Shown here in pieces: positions 23,914 to 34,171 of a DNA stretch of 64,000 bases (positions within the stretch are counted from its first letter, which is position 1; each line of letters starts with the position of its first letter). The position numbers and the translations under genes were made by a program. Source of the stretch: Parabacteroides distasonis (GTDB taxonomy: Bacteria; Bacteroidota; Bacteroidia; Bacteroidales; Tannerellaceae); assembly GCA_021531775.1 (NCBI GenBank), contig JAFBIU010000021.1, positions 1-64,000 of the forward strand, given 5' to 3'. Under the pieces are notes generated by a model. The model had not been told where the DNA came from. It ran no database searches and worked only from the letters and a program-made list of their open reading frames with translations.

Positions 23914-26049
23914 ATGGCTACGCTGGAAAAAATTAGAAGCAAAGCAGGTTTGCTGGTCCTCGTGGTAGGTCTGGCATTGTTCGCTTTTATCATCGGAGAC
24001 TTCTTGAACTCCGGATCAACCTATTTTAGACAATCGCAAGAGAAGATTGCTATCGTAGATGGTGAGGTGATTAACATTCAAGATTATCAGACAAGAGTGG
24101 ATGAAATGTCTGAGATGTACAAGATGCAGACAGGACAGAACAGTCTGCCGGAAGAATATATGTCACAGATCCGTCAGTCTGTATTTGATGCCATGGTTCA
24201 GGAAATCGTATTGGATGAGGCTACAAGTGACTTGGGCATGACCGTGGGACCTGAAGAGTTGTTCGACATGGTACAGGGTGAGCACATCTCTCCGATGATC
24301 CAACAGATGCAGATGTTCCAGAATCCGCAGACAGGACGTTTCGACAAGACGGCTTTGTTGAATTTCTTGAAGGCAATCGAAAATGATAATATTGCAGCCT
24401 ATCCGGCTGAACAGCAGGCACAGATTCTGCAGGCTAAGAATTTTTGGTTGTTCTGGGAAAAGAATATCAAACGTCAGCGTTTGGAACAGAAATATACGAC
24501 TTTGTTGGCGAAGGCCGTTGCTGCTAACAAGTTGGATGCTCAGGATGCTTTCGCAGCTACAGCTGAGAGTGCAGACTTGGTTTACACCATGCAGTCATAC
24601 GCTACCATTCCTGATTCAACCATTGCTGTCAGCAAGGGTGAAATCGAGAAGCTGTACAACCAACGCAAGGAGCTCTACAAACAGAAGGCTGGTCGTGTGA
24701 TCAAATTCTTGGCTGTAGATATCCGTCCGAGCCAGGAGGACTATGCCAATGCCCAGAAAGAGATTGAAGAGGTCAAGAGCGAGTTGGCAGGTACGACCCA
24801 TGTGGCTGACATTGTCAACGAAAATTCAGAGGTTCCCTATCTGGATGCCTTCTTTACAGAGAGCGCATTTGATGCTGAGATGGTTCAGTTCGTGAAGAAT
24901 GCGCAGGTAGGTGATTTGCAGGGTCCGCTCTTTACAAACGATAAGTATCGCGTGTTCAAGTTGGTGGACAAGACCGTGGCTCCGGACTCTGTCAAGGTAA
25001 GTCATATCATGTTGGCCGGCAAGAGCGAGGCTGAGACACAGACATTGGCTGATAGCATCCAGGGTGCTTTGAAGGGTGGTGCTGATTTCGCTGAGTTGGC
25101 AAAGAAGTACTCAGCTGACCAAGCTGCTGAAAAGGGTGGCGAACTGGGTTGGTTCACAGAGGCCACTGCTTTGCGTGGTGTGAACGAGGAGTTCAAGAAT
25201 GCGGTGTTCTCGGCTGCTTTGAATGAGGTGAAGATCGTGAAGTCGATGTATGGCACACACTTGGTGAAGGTAACCGAGAAGACAGCTAATGTAGATAAAT
25301 ATAAGGTAGCAGACGTGGATATGACTGTTTCTCCGAGCTCAAAGACCTACAGCAATATCTACAACGAATTGAATCAGTTTATTTCTACCAACAACACCAT
25401 CGCCAAGATCGATGAAAATGCCAAGGAGGCTGGTTACAACGTGGTATCGGATGTGACGGTAACCGCTGCTGACCAGTTGGTGGGTACAATCAAGAATTCA
25501 CGTCAGGTGGTTCGTTGGGCCTTCCAGCACGAAAAGGGTAACATTTCTGAAATCTTTGAATGCGACGACAAGTTCGTGATTGCCGCTATCCAGAGCGAAC
25601 TGGAGGAGGGCTATCGTCCGGTTGATATGGTTGCTCCGGCTTTGAAGGCCGAGTTGATCGCTCAGAAGAAGGGTGAGCAGATTGTGGCTGACCTGAAGGC
25701 TAAGAACCTGAGCAGTGTAGAGGCTTACGCTGAGGCTATGCACGCATCGGTTGATTCTGTGAAGTTTGTCAACTTCGGTACACGTCGTATCTCGGGTATC
25801 GGTGTAGAACCGAAACTGAATGCTGAAATCGCTTTGGCTGAGGTGAATCAGGTGAGTGCTCCGGTAGCCGGTAACAACGGTGTGTATGTATTCAAGGCAT
25901 ACGCCAAGAACAAGGAGAACAAGACCTACAACGAAGAGGATCAGATCCGCTCGTTGGATGCAACCAATGCCTATCGTTTCCAATACATGGCTATCCAGTC
26001 GTTGGTAAATAAGGCAGAGGTAGAAGACAACCGTGTACGATTCTATTAA
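23914..26049 (+). CDS. ppiD: Membrane-anchored peptidyl-prolyl isomerase, PpiD-like
   Basis: The 711-residue protein has an N-terminal anchor helix (about 12-30, LLVLVVGLALFAFIIGDF). A SurA_N-like chaperone region follows, containing KIAIVDGEVINIQDYQTRVD. A parvulin domain lies at about 355-455 (VKVSHIMLAGKSEAETQTLAD, GGELGWF, GTHLVKV) and a long C-terminal helical chaperone part completes it. It should help fold outer-membrane and periplasmic proteins at the inner membrane. The gene has its own promoter and terminator. Codon use indicates high expression. It lies downstream of an envelope cluster, consistent with its role. Confidence 0.9.
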   Translation: MATLEKIRSKAGLLVLVVGLALFAFIIGDFLNSGSTYFRQSQEKIAIVDGEVINIQDYQTRVDEMSEMYKMQTGQNSLPEEYMSQIRQSVFDAMVQEIVLDEATSDLGMTVGPEELFDMVQGEHISPMIQQMQMFQNPQTGRFDKTALLNFLKAIENDNIAAYPAEQQAQILQAKNFWLFWEKNIKRQRLEQKYTTLLAKAVAANKLDAQDAFAATAESADLVYTMQSYATIPDSTIAVSKGEIEKLYNQRKELYKQKAGRVIKFLAVDIRPSQEDYANAQKEIEEVKSELAGTTHVADIVNENSEVPYLDAFFTESAFDAEMVQFVKNAQVGDLQGPLFTNDKYRVFKLVDKTVAPDSVKVSHIMLAGKSEAETQTLADSIQGALKGGADFAELAKKYSADQAAEKGGELGWFTEATALRGVNEEFKNAVFSAALNEVKIVKSMYGTHLVKVTEKTANVDKYKVADVDMTVSPSSKTYSNIYNELNQFISTNNTIAKIDENAKEAGYNVVSDVTVTAADQLVGTIKNSRQVVRWAFQHEKGNISEIFECDDKFVIAAIQSELEEGYRPVDMVAPALKAELIAQKKGEQIVADLKAKNLSSVEAYAEAMHASVDSVKFVNFGTRRISGIGVEPKLNAEIALAEVNQVSAPVAGNNGVYVFKAYAKNKENKTYNEEDQIRSLDATNAYRFQYMAIQSLVNKAEVEDNRVRFY

Positions 26050-26071
26050 TTCCGTTTCGGAATCCAATCAT

Positions 26072-26103
26072 AAAAGCTCCGCTTTACCAGCGGGGCTTTT
26101 TTT
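26072..26103 (+). terminator. Terminator of ppiD
   Basis: Arms AAAAGCTCCGCT and AGCGGGGCTTTT with a 5-base loop (TTACC) are followed by TTT, about 20 bases after the ppiD stop. Confidence 0.88.
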
Positions 26104-26171
26104 ATGCGGTTACTGTCAATTTAGACGAGTATCGGAGTGTTTTGGGAGAGTATCCTTGAGGGTGGAACCGC

Positions 26172-26179
26172 TATCTTTG
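26172..26179 (+). promoter_or_regulatory. -7 element of the phospholipase gene
   Basis: TATCTTTG fits TAnnTTTG and lies 27 bases before the ATG at 26207. No well-spaced TTG was found. Confidence 0.5.
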
Positions 26180-26206
26180 ACCTGTCATTAATAAGCAGAT
26201 GTGGAT

Positions 26207-27043
26207 ATGAAAATACGATTGTTCAGTGTATTGATCGGCCTTTGGATGGCCTGGCCGTTGATGGGACAAGTGCTGGAGAAAGATCCGCGCCATCAGTACA
26301 ATCCGGATAGTGTTCGAGCTATCCTGGATGCACAACCCTATTTCTCGCTGTTCCGCGACAACTATTTTACGTTGGGCACGGCAATCGGGTCGAAACCGAC
26401 ATCTGCCAATTCGGATGTCAAGTTTCAAATCAGTATCTCCCAGCGCTTGACCAAGAGTCGTCTTCCATTCGACTCCTACCTGTTTATCCAATATACGCAG
26501 AAGACCTTCTGGAATGTCTTCCAGGAATCGTTGCCCATGCACGATTTGAACTTCAATCCCGGTATCGGCTTGGGCCATCTGATTATCCATCACGACAAGT
26601 ATATCGGAAAAGGGTATCTGATGATTGAACACGAATCGAACGGAAAGGATAGCCTGGACAACCGCAGTTGGAACAAGCTGACCTTTGCCGCAGCCGTGAT
26701 GCTGAACAAGAATTGGGAGGTGCAGTTTTCCACTTGGATACCGGTCATTGATGGGAAGGAGAATCGGGACATTTTGAAATACAAGGGTATCTTCCAGTTA
26801 GCGGGTAATTTCCGGACCGACAACAAACGGTTTAACGTGGGGGTCATCCTGACTAAGCGGAAGACCTGGCTCAGTTTCAACACCCAATTGGAATTGAGTT
26901 ATAAGCTCAATCCGAAGGAAAACCAATATCTGTTTGTTCAGTATTACAACGGTTATGGGGAGAATCTGTTGGATTATAACAAGTTTACGAGTCGGCTGCG
27001 TGTCGGGTTTGTCATCAAACCGCAGGATTTCAGTTTCTATTAA
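26207..27043 (+). CDS. pldA: Outer-membrane phospholipase A (OMPLA)
   Basis: The 278-residue protein starts with a signal peptide (MKIRLFSVLIGLWMAWPLMGQ). The mature barrel carries the OMPLA signature: EHESNGKDSLDNRSWN, in which the His-x-Ser-Asn-Gly block corresponds to the catalytic His/Ser, and a later YYNGYGENLLDYN block typical of PldA. It should hydrolyse phospholipids in the outer membrane, keeping lipid asymmetry. The barrel ends VGFVIKPQDFSFY. ATG at 26207 was chosen over a GTG two codons upstream. The gene is monocistronic and convergent with tsaB. Confidence 0.88.
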   Translation: MKIRLFSVLIGLWMAWPLMGQVLEKDPRHQYNPDSVRAILDAQPYFSLFRDNYFTLGTAIGSKPTSANSDVKFQISISQRLTKSRLPFDSYLFIQYTQKTFWNVFQESLPMHDLNFNPGIGLGHLIIHHDKYIGKGYLMIEHESNGKDSLDNRSWNKLTFAAAVMLNKNWEVQFSTWIPVIDGKENRDILKYKGIFQLAGNFRTDNKRFNVGVILTKRKTWLSFNTQLELSYKLNPKENQYLFVQYYNGYGENLLDYNKFTSRLRVGFVIKPQDFSFY

Positions 27044-27056
27044 TTGAAAACTGAAA
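27028..27056. terminator. Possible weak terminator between pldA and tsaB
   Basis: TTTCAGTTT and AAACTGAAA form a perfect 9-bp AT-rich stem with an 11-base loop around the pldA stop codon. No T-run follows on the plus strand, so the assignment is weak. Confidence 0.3.
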
Positions 27057-27071
27057 CCTACGGGTGATGGG

Positions 27072-27776
27072 TTATAGGTCGCGCGACAACACTTTGTTCT
27101 TGGCAATCGTAGCCTGGAACTCTTTCAGGTAAAAGGGCTCGAAATAGGCAACATCCTCGAACTGCTGTTGACGATACGCCTGTTCGGCCAACGGAGCCAT
27201 TTCGGAGGCCAAGGGTACGATGTCTGTCAGGAAATGGGCATTCGGTGAGGTGATGACTGTCTGACACTTGGCAGCACCATCGCCACAGAAATAGACCGGA
27301 TGCTCGTTCAGATAATCGGCATAGGTCGTCTCGGTCACAATGTCAGCCTGTGTCTTTCGCACCTGCTGGAGTGCCCTATCGTAGAGAGCTGCATATACCT
27401 CCATGCGACGGGCATCGAGCATCGGGCAGATAAGTGCCTTCTCGTCAGCCGGCAACTGTCGTTGGGCTGCAGCCGCTACGATATCAAGCGTATGAATGGC
27501 AATCAAGGGGATGTTCTGGCCGAAACAAAGACCTTTGGCCATCGAGACGCCAATGCGTAACCCAGTGTAAGATCCTGGTCCACAGCTGACAGCCACTGCT
27601 TGACAGGTGAGATGTTGCTGTTGGGCAAACGCAAGGGCCTCTTCAACATAGACCCCCAAAATCGCAGCATGTGAGGGACCTTTCAGCGTGCTTCGTTCAA
27701 AAACGACTTCTCCCTCCCGTGCGATCGCTACGGAACAAGCCGAGGTAGAGGTCTCAATATTTAAAATACAAGACAT
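27072..27776 (-). CDS. tsaB: tRNA threonylcarbamoyladenosine synthesis protein TsaB
   Basis: The 234-residue protein has the ASKHA-fold start ILNIETSTSACSVAI, followed by AVSCGPGSYTGLRIGVSMAKGL (core: CGPGSYTGLRIGVSMAKG) and LICPMLDARRMEVYAA. These are the standard TsaB blocks. TsaB pairs with TsaD in making the t6A modification of ANN-reading tRNAs. MSCILNIETS was chosen as the start; ten more codons are open upstream but match the family poorly. It is divergent from yicC over an interlocked promoter pair. Confidence 0.93.
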   Translation of the reverse strand: MSCILNIETSTSACSVAIAREGEVVFERSTLKGPSHAAILGVYVEEALAFAQQQHLTCQAVAVSCGPGSYTGLRIGVSMAKGLCFGQNIPLIAIHTLDIVAAAAQRQLPADEKALICPMLDARRMEVYAALYDRALQQVRKTQADIVTETTYADYLNEHPVYFCGDGAAKCQTVITSPNAHFLTDIVPLASEMAPLAEQAYRQQQFEDVAYFEPFYLKEFQATIAKNKVLSRDL

Positions 27777-27782
27777 AAATGT

Positions 27783-27827
27783 TTGAATATTGAATTTTGA
27801 ATTCATAACTTTGCAGTCACAAAGTTA
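27783..27827. promoter_or_regulatory. Interlocked divergent promoters of tsaB and yicC
   Basis: On the plus strand TTG (27783-27785), a 20-base spacer and TAACTTTG (27806-27813) face yicC. On the minus strand TAACTTTG (27827-27820) faces tsaB. The two -7 elements form an inverted repeat with only six bases between them, so each polymerase site covers the start region of the other. Confidence 0.65.
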
Positions 27828-27875
27828 CATATATTTTGTGTAAGCGAGTAGAATAGCTAACATAAATTTGGGAAA

Positions 27876-28748
27876 GTGATACAATCGATGACAGGGTTCG
27901 GTAAGGTTACAGCCGAACTATCTTCTAAAAAAGTAACGGTCGAGGTCAAGTCGTTGAATAGCAAACAACTTGATCTATCTACGCGTATCCCGTCCATTTA
28001 CCGTGAGAAGGAGATGGAGGTGCGAAGCCTTTTGCTGCAGAAATTGGAACGCGGTAAAGTAGAATTTAATATCTATATTGAATCGACTGACAAGAGCATG
28101 GTTACGCAGATCAATGCGTCAGCCATGGCCGACTATTATCGACAGATCGTAGAGGTATCGACCCAGCTGGGGATTGCCTTGCCAAACGACCTGTTGTCCA
28201 CGCTGCTCCGTATGCCGGATGTAATCAAGACAGATACCGCCGAGGCTGATGAGGCCGAATGGAACGAAGTCCGGGGATTGGTTGAGCAGGCCATTCAGCA
28301 CCTGATCGATTTCCGCGTGCAGGAGGGAGTCATGTTGCAACGTCTGTTCGAACAGAAGATCCGGAACATAGCAGCTCTCTTGGAGCAGGTCTCGGTCTAT
28401 GAGGTGGAACGGGTCGAGAAGATCAAGAGCCGGATCAAGGATAATCTGCAGAAATTGGCCGATCAGGATTATGACAAAAACCGTTTCGAGCAGGAGATGA
28501 TCTACTACATCGAGAAACTGGATGTCAACGAAGAGAAGACCCGTCTCGACAACCATCTGAAGTATTTCCTGACCACTATGCAGGAGGGTCATGGACAGGG
28601 TAAAAAGTTAGGATTCATCGCTCAGGAGATGGGCCGGGAGATCAATACCTTGGGCTCGAAGAGCAATCATGCCGAGATGCAGAAGATCGTCGTGCAGATG
28701 AAAGATGAATTGGAACAGATCAAGGAACAGGTGTTGAACGTATTATAA
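27876..28748 (+). CDS. yicC: YicC family endoribonuclease-like protein
   Basis: The 290-residue protein starts MIQSMTGFGKVTAE, the family signature, from a GTG codon. It ends with the conserved GREINTLGSKSNHAEMQKIVVQMKDELEQIKEQVLNVL, whose core is GREINTLGSKSNHAEM. The middle is helical. YicC of E. coli is reported to act on RNA as an endoribonuclease; for this homologue that is inference. It is followed after 13 bases by gmk, the same gene order as in many bacteria where yicC precedes gmk. Confidence 0.92.
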   Translation: MIQSMTGFGKVTAELSSKKVTVEVKSLNSKQLDLSTRIPSIYREKEMEVRSLLLQKLERGKVEFNIYIESTDKSMVTQINASAMADYYRQIVEVSTQLGIALPNDLLSTLLRMPDVIKTDTAEADEAEWNEVRGLVEQAIQHLIDFRVQEGVMLQRLFEQKIRNIAALLEQVSVYEVERVEKIKSRIKDNLQKLADQDYDKNRFEQEMIYYIEKLDVNEEKTRLDNHLKYFLTTMQEGHGQGKKLGFIAQEMGREINTLGSKSNHAEMQKIVVQMKDELEQIKEQVLNVL

Positions 28749-28761
28749 TATATAGAATAGG

Positions 28762-29331
28762 ATGGCTGGCAAACTGATAATCTTTTCGGCTCCGTCGGGC
28801 TCAGGCAAATCGACGATCATCAACTATTTGCTCCAGCAGGGGTTGAACCTCTGTTTCTCTATTTCGGCTACCAGCCGTGCGCCTCGGGGCACTGAACAGA
28901 ACGGGGTGGAATACTATTTCCTTTCACCGGATGAATTTCGGGCGCGTATTGCAGCGGGTGATTTTCTGGAATACGAAGAGGTTTATACCGACAAGTTTTA
29001 CGGTACGCTCAAAAGCGAAGTAGAACGCTTGCTGGGCGAAGGAAAACATGTGATTTTCGACGTCGATGTGGTCGGTGGCTGCAACATCAAGCAGTACTAT
29101 GGCGACCGTGCCCTGTCGTTGTTCATTCAACCCCCTTCGATCGACGAGTTACGTCGTCGGCTGGTCGGTCGGGCAACGGATGCACCCGAAGTGATCGAAA
29201 GCCGGGTGGCCAAGGCTGCCTACGAACTGACCTTTGCACCGAAGTTTGATGTCGTCATCGTGAACGATCAGCTGGAAGCCGCCGAAGCCAAGGCTTTGCA
29301 GGTGATTCAACAATTCTTAGCTGCCGAATGA
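28762..29331 (+). CDS. gmk: Guanylate kinase
   Basis: The 189-residue kinase converts GMP to GDP with ATP. The P-loop is [11 protein letters not shown] (residues 8-18). [20 protein letters not shown] is the GMP-binding region, with [15 protein letters not shown] after it. The length is normal. It lies between yicC and nadD, with its stop overlapping the nadD ATG by four bases (ATGA), so the three genes form one operon. Confidence 0.96.
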   Translation: MAGKLIIFSAPSGSGKSTIINYLLQQGLNLCFSISATSRAPRGTEQNGVEYYFLSPDEFRARIAAGDFLEYEEVYTDKFYGTLKSEVERLLGEGKHVIFDVDVVGGCNIKQYYGDRALSLFIQPPSIDELRRRLVGRATDAPEVIESRVAKAAYELTFAPKFDVVIVNDQLEAAEAKALQVIQQFLAAE

Positions 29332-29915
29332 AACACTCCTTGATCCGCACCGGTATCTTTTCAGGATCCTTCAATCCGATTCATATCGGCCATTTGGCCT
29401 TAGCCAATTGGTTGTGTGAGTTTGGCGGATTGGAGGAGGTGTGGTTCGTGGTCAGTCCGCAGAATCCGTTGAAGGCACGTCATCATCTGTTGGACGATCG
29501 CCTCCGTTTGGAGTTGGCCCGTAGGGCTGTGTCCGACTATCCCAAGTTTCAGGTGAGCGACTTTGAGTTCTCGCTCCCCTTGCCCTCTTATTCCATCGAC
29601 ACGCTCCGTGCCTTGAAGCAAACCTATCCGGAGCGACAATTCGTCTTTATCGTCGGAGCCGACAACTGGTCCACCATCCATCGTTGGAAAGAGTCCGACC
29701 GGTTGATCGCCGAATTTCCGCTGCTGGTCTATCCCCGCAGAGGTTACCCCATCGAGATTCCCGCCACTTATCCGACGGTCCGACGGGTCGATGCCCCCTT
29801 GATCGAGATCTCCTCGACCTTCATTCGCGACTCCTTCCGAGCCGGCAAGGATGTCCGTTTCTTCCTCCCGGAACCGATTCGGGAGCAAGTTGCAGCCCTC
29901 TTCTCGCCTCAATAA
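29328..29915 (+). CDS. nadD: Nicotinate-nucleotide adenylyltransferase
   Basis: The 195-residue enzyme joins ATP with nicotinate mononucleotide in NAD synthesis. Seen motifs: [18 protein letters not shown] (the HxGH-type motif HIGH), FIVGADNW in the middle and the C-terminal [18 protein letters not shown] (ISSTxIR motif). The length is normal. It is last in the yicC-gmk-nadD operon, translationally coupled to gmk. No clear terminator follows before the lysS promoter. Confidence 0.95.
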   Translation: MKHSLIRTGIFSGSFNPIHIGHLALANWLCEFGGLEEVWFVVSPQNPLKARHHLLDDRLRLELARRAVSDYPKFQVSDFEFSLPLPSYSIDTLRALKQTYPERQFVFIVGADNWSTIHRWKESDRLIAEFPLLVYPRRGYPIEIPATYPTVRRVDAPLIEISSTFIRDSFRAGKDVRFFLPEPIREQVAALFSPQ

Positions 29916-29981
29916 GCCTGAAATTGTTCCAATAGGATAAAGAACTTGCCTGTTTTGTTCAATAGGTTAGAAAAGTTTTGC

Positions 29982-29989
29982 TACTTTTG
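29982..29989 (+). promoter_or_regulatory. -7 element of lysS
   Basis: TACTTTTG fits the consensus and lies 27 bases before the ATG at 30017. A TTG occurs at 29956-29958, but with a long 23-base spacer. Confidence 0.55.
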
Positions 29990-30016
29990 CACCGTACTAT
30001 ACAAAATAATAGCATA

Positions 30017-31750
30017 ATGAATCTATTAGAACTGAGTGAACAGGAAATATTCCGTCGTAACAGTATGGCACAATTGCGCCAAATGGGGATAGAACCCTAT
30101 CCCGCTGCCGAGTATGTGACAAATGCTTTTTCTAAAGAAATAAAAGCTTCGTTCAAGGATGACGAAGCTGAACCGCGTCAGGTGTCGGTGGCAGGACGTA
30201 TCATGAGCCGCCGTATCATGGGAAAAGCCTCTTTCATGGAGTTGCAGGACTCGGAAGGCCGTATTCAGGTATATATTTCTCGCGATGAGATCTGTCCGGG
30301 TGAGGACAAGGAATTGTATAATACGGTATTCAAGAAACTGCTGGATATTGGCGATTTTGTGGGTATCAAAGGTTTTGTGTTCCGTACCCAGATGGGCGAG
30401 ATCTCTGTCCATGCCAAGGAGTTGACGGTACTTTCCAAATCACTTCGTCCGTTGCCCGTCGTGAAATACAAGGATGGTGTGGCGTACGATGGATTCAATG
30501 ATCCGGAGTTGCGCTATCGTCAACGCTATGTCGATCTGATCGTAAACGATGGCATCAAAGATATTTTCTTGAAACGTGCGAAGGTCATCAAGACCCTGCG
30601 CTCGGTACTGGATGAAGCCGGTTATACCGAAGTGGAGACTCCTATCCTGCAGTCGATTCCGGGTGGAGCCAGTGCACGTCCTTTCATCACGCACCATAAT
30701 TCATTGGATATTGATCTCTATCTCCGTATTGCTACGGAGCTCTATTTGAAGCGTCTGATTGTCGGCGGTTTCGAAGGTGTCTATGAGATCGGCAAGAACT
30801 TCCGTAACGAAGGTATGGACCGTACCCACAATCCGGAGTTTACCTGCATGGAGCTCTATGTGCAGTACAAGGACTACAACTGGATGATGGGCTTCACCGA
30901 AAAGCTGCTCGAGCAGATCTGTCTGGCCGTGAACGGAACAACCGTGGTTGAGGTAGATGGCAAGCAGATCGACTTCAAGGCTCCCTACCGTCGTTTGCCG
31001 ATTCTGGAGGCCATCCAGGAGAAGACCGGTTACGACCTGCAGGGTAAGAGCGAGGAGGAGATCCGCGCGATCTGTAAGGAGTTGAAGATGGAGATCGACG
31101 ACACCATGGGTAAGGGTAAGCTGATCGATGAGATCTTTGGCGAGTTCTGCGAAGGAACGTTTGTACAGCCGACCTTCATCATCGACTATCCGGTCGAGAT
31201 GAGTCCGTTGACGAAGATGCACCGCAGCAAGCCGGGTCTGACCGAACGTTTCGAATTGATGGTCAACGGAAAGGAGTTGGCCAATGCCTATAGCGAGTTG
31301 AACGACCCGATCGATCAGGAGGAGCGTTTCAAGGATCAGTTGCGCCTCAGTGAGAAGGGAGACGACGAAGCCATGTTCATCGACCAGGACTTCTTGCGTG
31401 CCTTGCAGTTTGGTATGCCTCCGACCTCCGGTATCGGTATCGGTATCGACCGTTTGGTGATGTTGATGACCGGACAGACAACCATTCAGGAGGTACTCTT
31501 CTTCCCGCAGATGCGTCCGGAGAAGGTGGTCAAGAAAGATGGAGTCGATAAATATGAAGCCATTGGCGTCGATGCCGCTTGGGTGCCGGCTTTGCAGAAG
31601 GCAGGCTATGTGACGGTAGAGAGTCTGAAGGCTGTCAATCCGAACAAATTGCGCCAGGAACTTTGTGAATTAAACAAGAAATACAAGTTAGCATTGCCGA
31701 ATCCCGCTGTCGAAGAGGTGGCAGGATGGATCGCCAATGCTGAAAAATAA
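30017..31750 (+). CDS. lysS: Lysyl-tRNA synthetase, class II, with C-terminal extension
   Basis: The 577-residue enzyme charges tRNA-Lys. The N-terminal OB-fold domain (about 50-170: [21 protein letters not shown]) binds the anticodon. The class II core shows motif 2 ([18 protein letters not shown]) and motif 3 ([12 protein letters not shown]). Typical LysRS ends soon after LFFPQMRP; here about 75 residues follow ([39 protein letters not shown]), a helical tail with a helix-hairpin-helix look. This tail is, to my knowledge, common in Bacteroidetes Lys[12 protein letters not shown] was chosen as the start, since the upstream extension covers the promoter. Confidence 0.95.
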   Translation: MNLLELSEQEIFRRNSMAQLRQMGIEPYPAAEYVTNAFSKEIKASFKDDEAEPRQVSVAGRIMSRRIMGKASFMELQDSEGRIQVYISRDEICPGEDKELYNTVFKKLLDIGDFVGIKGFVFRTQMGEISVHAKELTVLSKSLRPLPVVKYKDGVAYDGFNDPELRYRQRYVDLIVNDGIKDIFLKRAKVIKTLRSVLDEAGYTEVETPILQSIPGGASARPFITHHNSLDIDLYLRIATELYLKRLIVGGFEGVYEIGKNFRNEGMDRTHNPEFTCMELYVQYKDYNWMMGFTEKLLEQICLAVNGTTVVEVDGKQIDFKAPYRRLPILEAIQEKTGYDLQGKSEEEIRAICKELKMEIDDTMGKGKLIDEIFGEFCEGTFVQPTFIIDYPVEMSPLTKMHRSKPGLTERFELMVNGKELANAYSELNDPIDQEERFKDQLRLSEKGDDEAMFIDQDFLRALQFGMPPTSGIGIGIDRLVMLMTGQTTIQEVLFFPQMRPEKVVKKDGVDKYEAIGVDAAWVPALQKAGYVTVESLKAVNPNKLRQELCELNKKYKLALPNPAVEEVAGWIANAEK

Positions 31751-31763
31751 AAAATCAGTCATC

Positions 31764-32759
31764 ATGGATTTGCCCGGAAAAATTGCTATCATGGGGGGCG
31801 GTAGTTGGGCTACCGCTTTAGCCAAGATTGTACTTTCTACGCAGGATCGTATTAATTGGTATATGCGTCGGCCCGACCGCATCGAAGAGTTTATGCAACT
31901 GGGTCATAATCCCTGTTATCTGACTTCTGTTAAGTTCGATACGAGTAAAATAACCTTCTATTCGGACATCAACCAGGTTATCGAAGAGTCGGATACGTTG
32001 ATTTTTGCGACGCCTTCGCCCTTCTTGAAACAGCATTTGGCCAAAGTGACCACTTCGTTGAAGGATAAGTTCATCATTTCGGCCATCAAGGGGATCGTTC
32101 CGGATGAGAACAGTTTGGTGACAGACTACTTTGCGGAGTTCTTTCAGGTGCCGATGGACCACATCGCTGTGATCAGTGGTCCTTGCCATGCCGAGGAGAT
32201 CGCCTTGGAGCGTCTTTCCTACATCACCTTGGCCTGTACCAATATCGAACACGCACGGCAGATATCGCCCATCTTCCGCAACCAATATCTGAAGAACAGC
32301 TGTTGCAAGGACGTGACCGGTATCGAGTATGCCTCGGTGTTGAAAAATGTCTATGCCATTGTGGCGGGTATCTGTCATGGCATGAAGTATGGCGACAACT
32401 TCTTGGCCGTCTTCATCTCGAATGCCATCGAGGAGATGCGCAATTTCTTGGATGCCGTGCATGTGCTGGAGCGCGACGTGACCGATTCGGTCTATTTGGG
32501 CGACCTGCTGGTGACGGCCTATTCCCGTTTCAGCCGGAACCGTACGTTCGGTACGATGATCGGTAAAGGCTATTCGGTCAAAACCGCCCAGTTGGAGATG
32601 GAAATGATTGCCGAGGGCTACTACGGTACCAAGTGCATTCATGAAATCAACGAAAAGTATCAGGTGCGTATGCCGATCCTCGATGCACTTTACGCTATTC
32701 TGTATGAGCGGAAGTCACCGACCACCGAGATTCGCCACCTGACGGAAACATTTAAATAG
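31764..32759 (+). CDS. gpsA: Glycerol-3-phosphate dehydrogenase (NAD(P)+)
   Basis: The 331-residue enzyme makes sn-glycerol-3-phosphate from dihydroxyacetone phosphate for phospholipids. The Rossmann motif is IAIMGGGSWATALA (residues 6-19). ISAIKGIVPDENSLVTDYF, VISGPCHAEE and the catalytic-lysine region SVLKNVYAIVAGICHGMKYGDN follow (core: LKNVYAIVAGICHGMKYG). ATG at 31764 was chosen; the frame opens nine codons earlier within the end of lysS. The gap to lysS is 13 bases, so the two probably share a transcript that continues into pgi. Confidence 0.93.
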   Translation: MDLPGKIAIMGGGSWATALAKIVLSTQDRINWYMRRPDRIEEFMQLGHNPCYLTSVKFDTSKITFYSDINQVIEESDTLIFATPSPFLKQHLAKVTTSLKDKFIISAIKGIVPDENSLVTDYFAEFFQVPMDHIAVISGPCHAEEIALERLSYITLACTNIEHARQISPIFRNQYLKNSCCKDVTGIEYASVLKNVYAIVAGICHGMKYGDNFLAVFISNAIEEMRNFLDAVHVLERDVTDSVYLGDLLVTAYSRFSRNRTFGTMIGKGYSVKTAQLEMEMIAEGYYGTKCIHEINEKYQVRMPILDALYAILYERKSPTTEIRHLTETFK

Positions 32760-32798
32760 GATTTCAGAAACGAACAATCAATTTAAAATCGATTAGAT

Positions 32799-34145
32799 AT
32801 GAAGAACATCAGTTTAAACATTGAAAAAGCTTTAGGAGCCGTTTCGAAGGAACAGGTCTTCGCACAAGAGGCAACTGCCAATGCCTGCAACGCTACGTTG
32901 GAGAAGGGCGATGGTGCGGGTAATGATTTTTTGGGTTGGCTTCATTTGCCCTCTTCCATCACAGAGGCCGAATTGGCTGAGATCGAAGAGACCGCTCAGG
33001 TGTTGCGCGCTAAGTGTGAGGTGATCGTGGCTGTCGGTATCGGTGGTAGCTACCTCGGTACGAAAGCAGTCGTTGAAGCCTTGAACAACAGCTTCGACTG
33101 GTTGCACACATCCGATCGCAAGAACCCGGTTCTGCTCTATGCAGGTCACAACATCGGAGAGGATTATCTGTATGAACTGTGTGAAGTATTGAAGAACAAA
33201 CAGTTTGGTATCATCAATATCTCCAAGTCAGGTACGACAACCGAACCGGCTTTGGCTTTCCGTATGCTGAAGAAGCAATTGGAAGATCAGGTCGGCAAAG
33301 AGGAGGCTAAGCATCGTATCGTGGCTATCACGGATGCCAAGAAGGGTGCTTTGCGTACATTAGCTACTCAGGAGGGTTACAAGACCTTCGTCATTCCCGA
33401 CAACGTAGGTGGTCGCTTCTCTGTCCTGACTCCGGTAGGTTTGCTGCCGATTGCAGCTGCAGGCATCAACGTACGCGAATTGGTTGCCGGTGCAGTGGCT
33501 ATGGAAAAGGCTTCTGACGTGAGCGTTCCGTTTGCCGACAATATGTGCGCCATCTATGCAGCTATCCGTAACGAATTGTACAAGAGCGGTAAGAAGGTAG
33601 AAATTCTGGCTAACTTCCATCCGAAGTTGCACTACATCGCTGAATGGTGGAAGCAGCTCTACGGTGAGAGCGAAGGTAAGGACGGTAAGGGTATCTTCCC
33701 GGCATCGGTCGATCTGACTACCGATTTGCACTCCATGGGTCAGTGGATCCAGGATGGCGAACGTACCATCTTCGAAACGGTTATTTCTGTAGAGACTCCG
33801 GACCATACGGTCGTTGTTCCGACTGACGAGGCTAACTTGGACGGCTTGAACTTCTTGGCTGGCAAGCGTGTGGATGAGGTGAACAAGATGGCTGAATTGG
33901 GTACTCAGTTGGCTCACGTCGATGGTGGCGTTCCCAACATCAAGATCATCATGCCGGCTGTCAATGCCTACTACATCGGCCAGTTGTTCTATTTCTTCGA
34001 ACGTGCTTGCGGTATCAGCGGCTACATGTTGGGTGTGAACCCCTTCAACCAGCCGGGTGTAGAAGCCTACAAGAAGAATATGTTCGCCTTGTTGAACAAA
34101 CCGGGCTACGAGAAGGAGAGCGAAGCTATTAAGGCAAGATTGTAA
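32799..34145 (+). CDS. pgi: Glucose-6-phosphate isomerase
   Basis: The 448-residue enzyme interconverts glucose-6-phosphate and fructose-6-phosphate. Sugar-isomerase motifs seen: [35 protein letters not shown], and the catalytic region [17 protein letters not shown], with [18 protein letters not shown] near the end. The length fits the short form found in Bacteroidetes and Firmicutes. It lies 39 bases after gpsA, and a hairpin follows the stop. Confidence 0.95.
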   Translation: MKNISLNIEKALGAVSKEQVFAQEATANACNATLEKGDGAGNDFLGWLHLPSSITEAELAEIEETAQVLRAKCEVIVAVGIGGSYLGTKAVVEALNNSFDWLHTSDRKNPVLLYAGHNIGEDYLYELCEVLKNKQFGIINISKSGTTTEPALAFRMLKKQLEDQVGKEEAKHRIVAITDAKKGALRTLATQEGYKTFVIPDNVGGRFSVLTPVGLLPIAAAGINVRELVAGAVAMEKASDVSVPFADNMCAIYAAIRNELYKSGKKVEILANFHPKLHYIAEWWKQLYGESEGKDGKGIFPASVDLTTDLHSMGQWIQDGERTIFETVISVETPDHTVVVPTDEANLDGLNFLAGKRVDEVNKMAELGTQLAHVDGGVPNIKIIMPAVNAYYIGQLFYFFERACGISGYMLGVNPFNQPGVEAYKKNMFALLNKPGYEKESEAIKARL

Positions 34146-34171
34146 TTTTTTCATAGCAATACTATTTGGGG

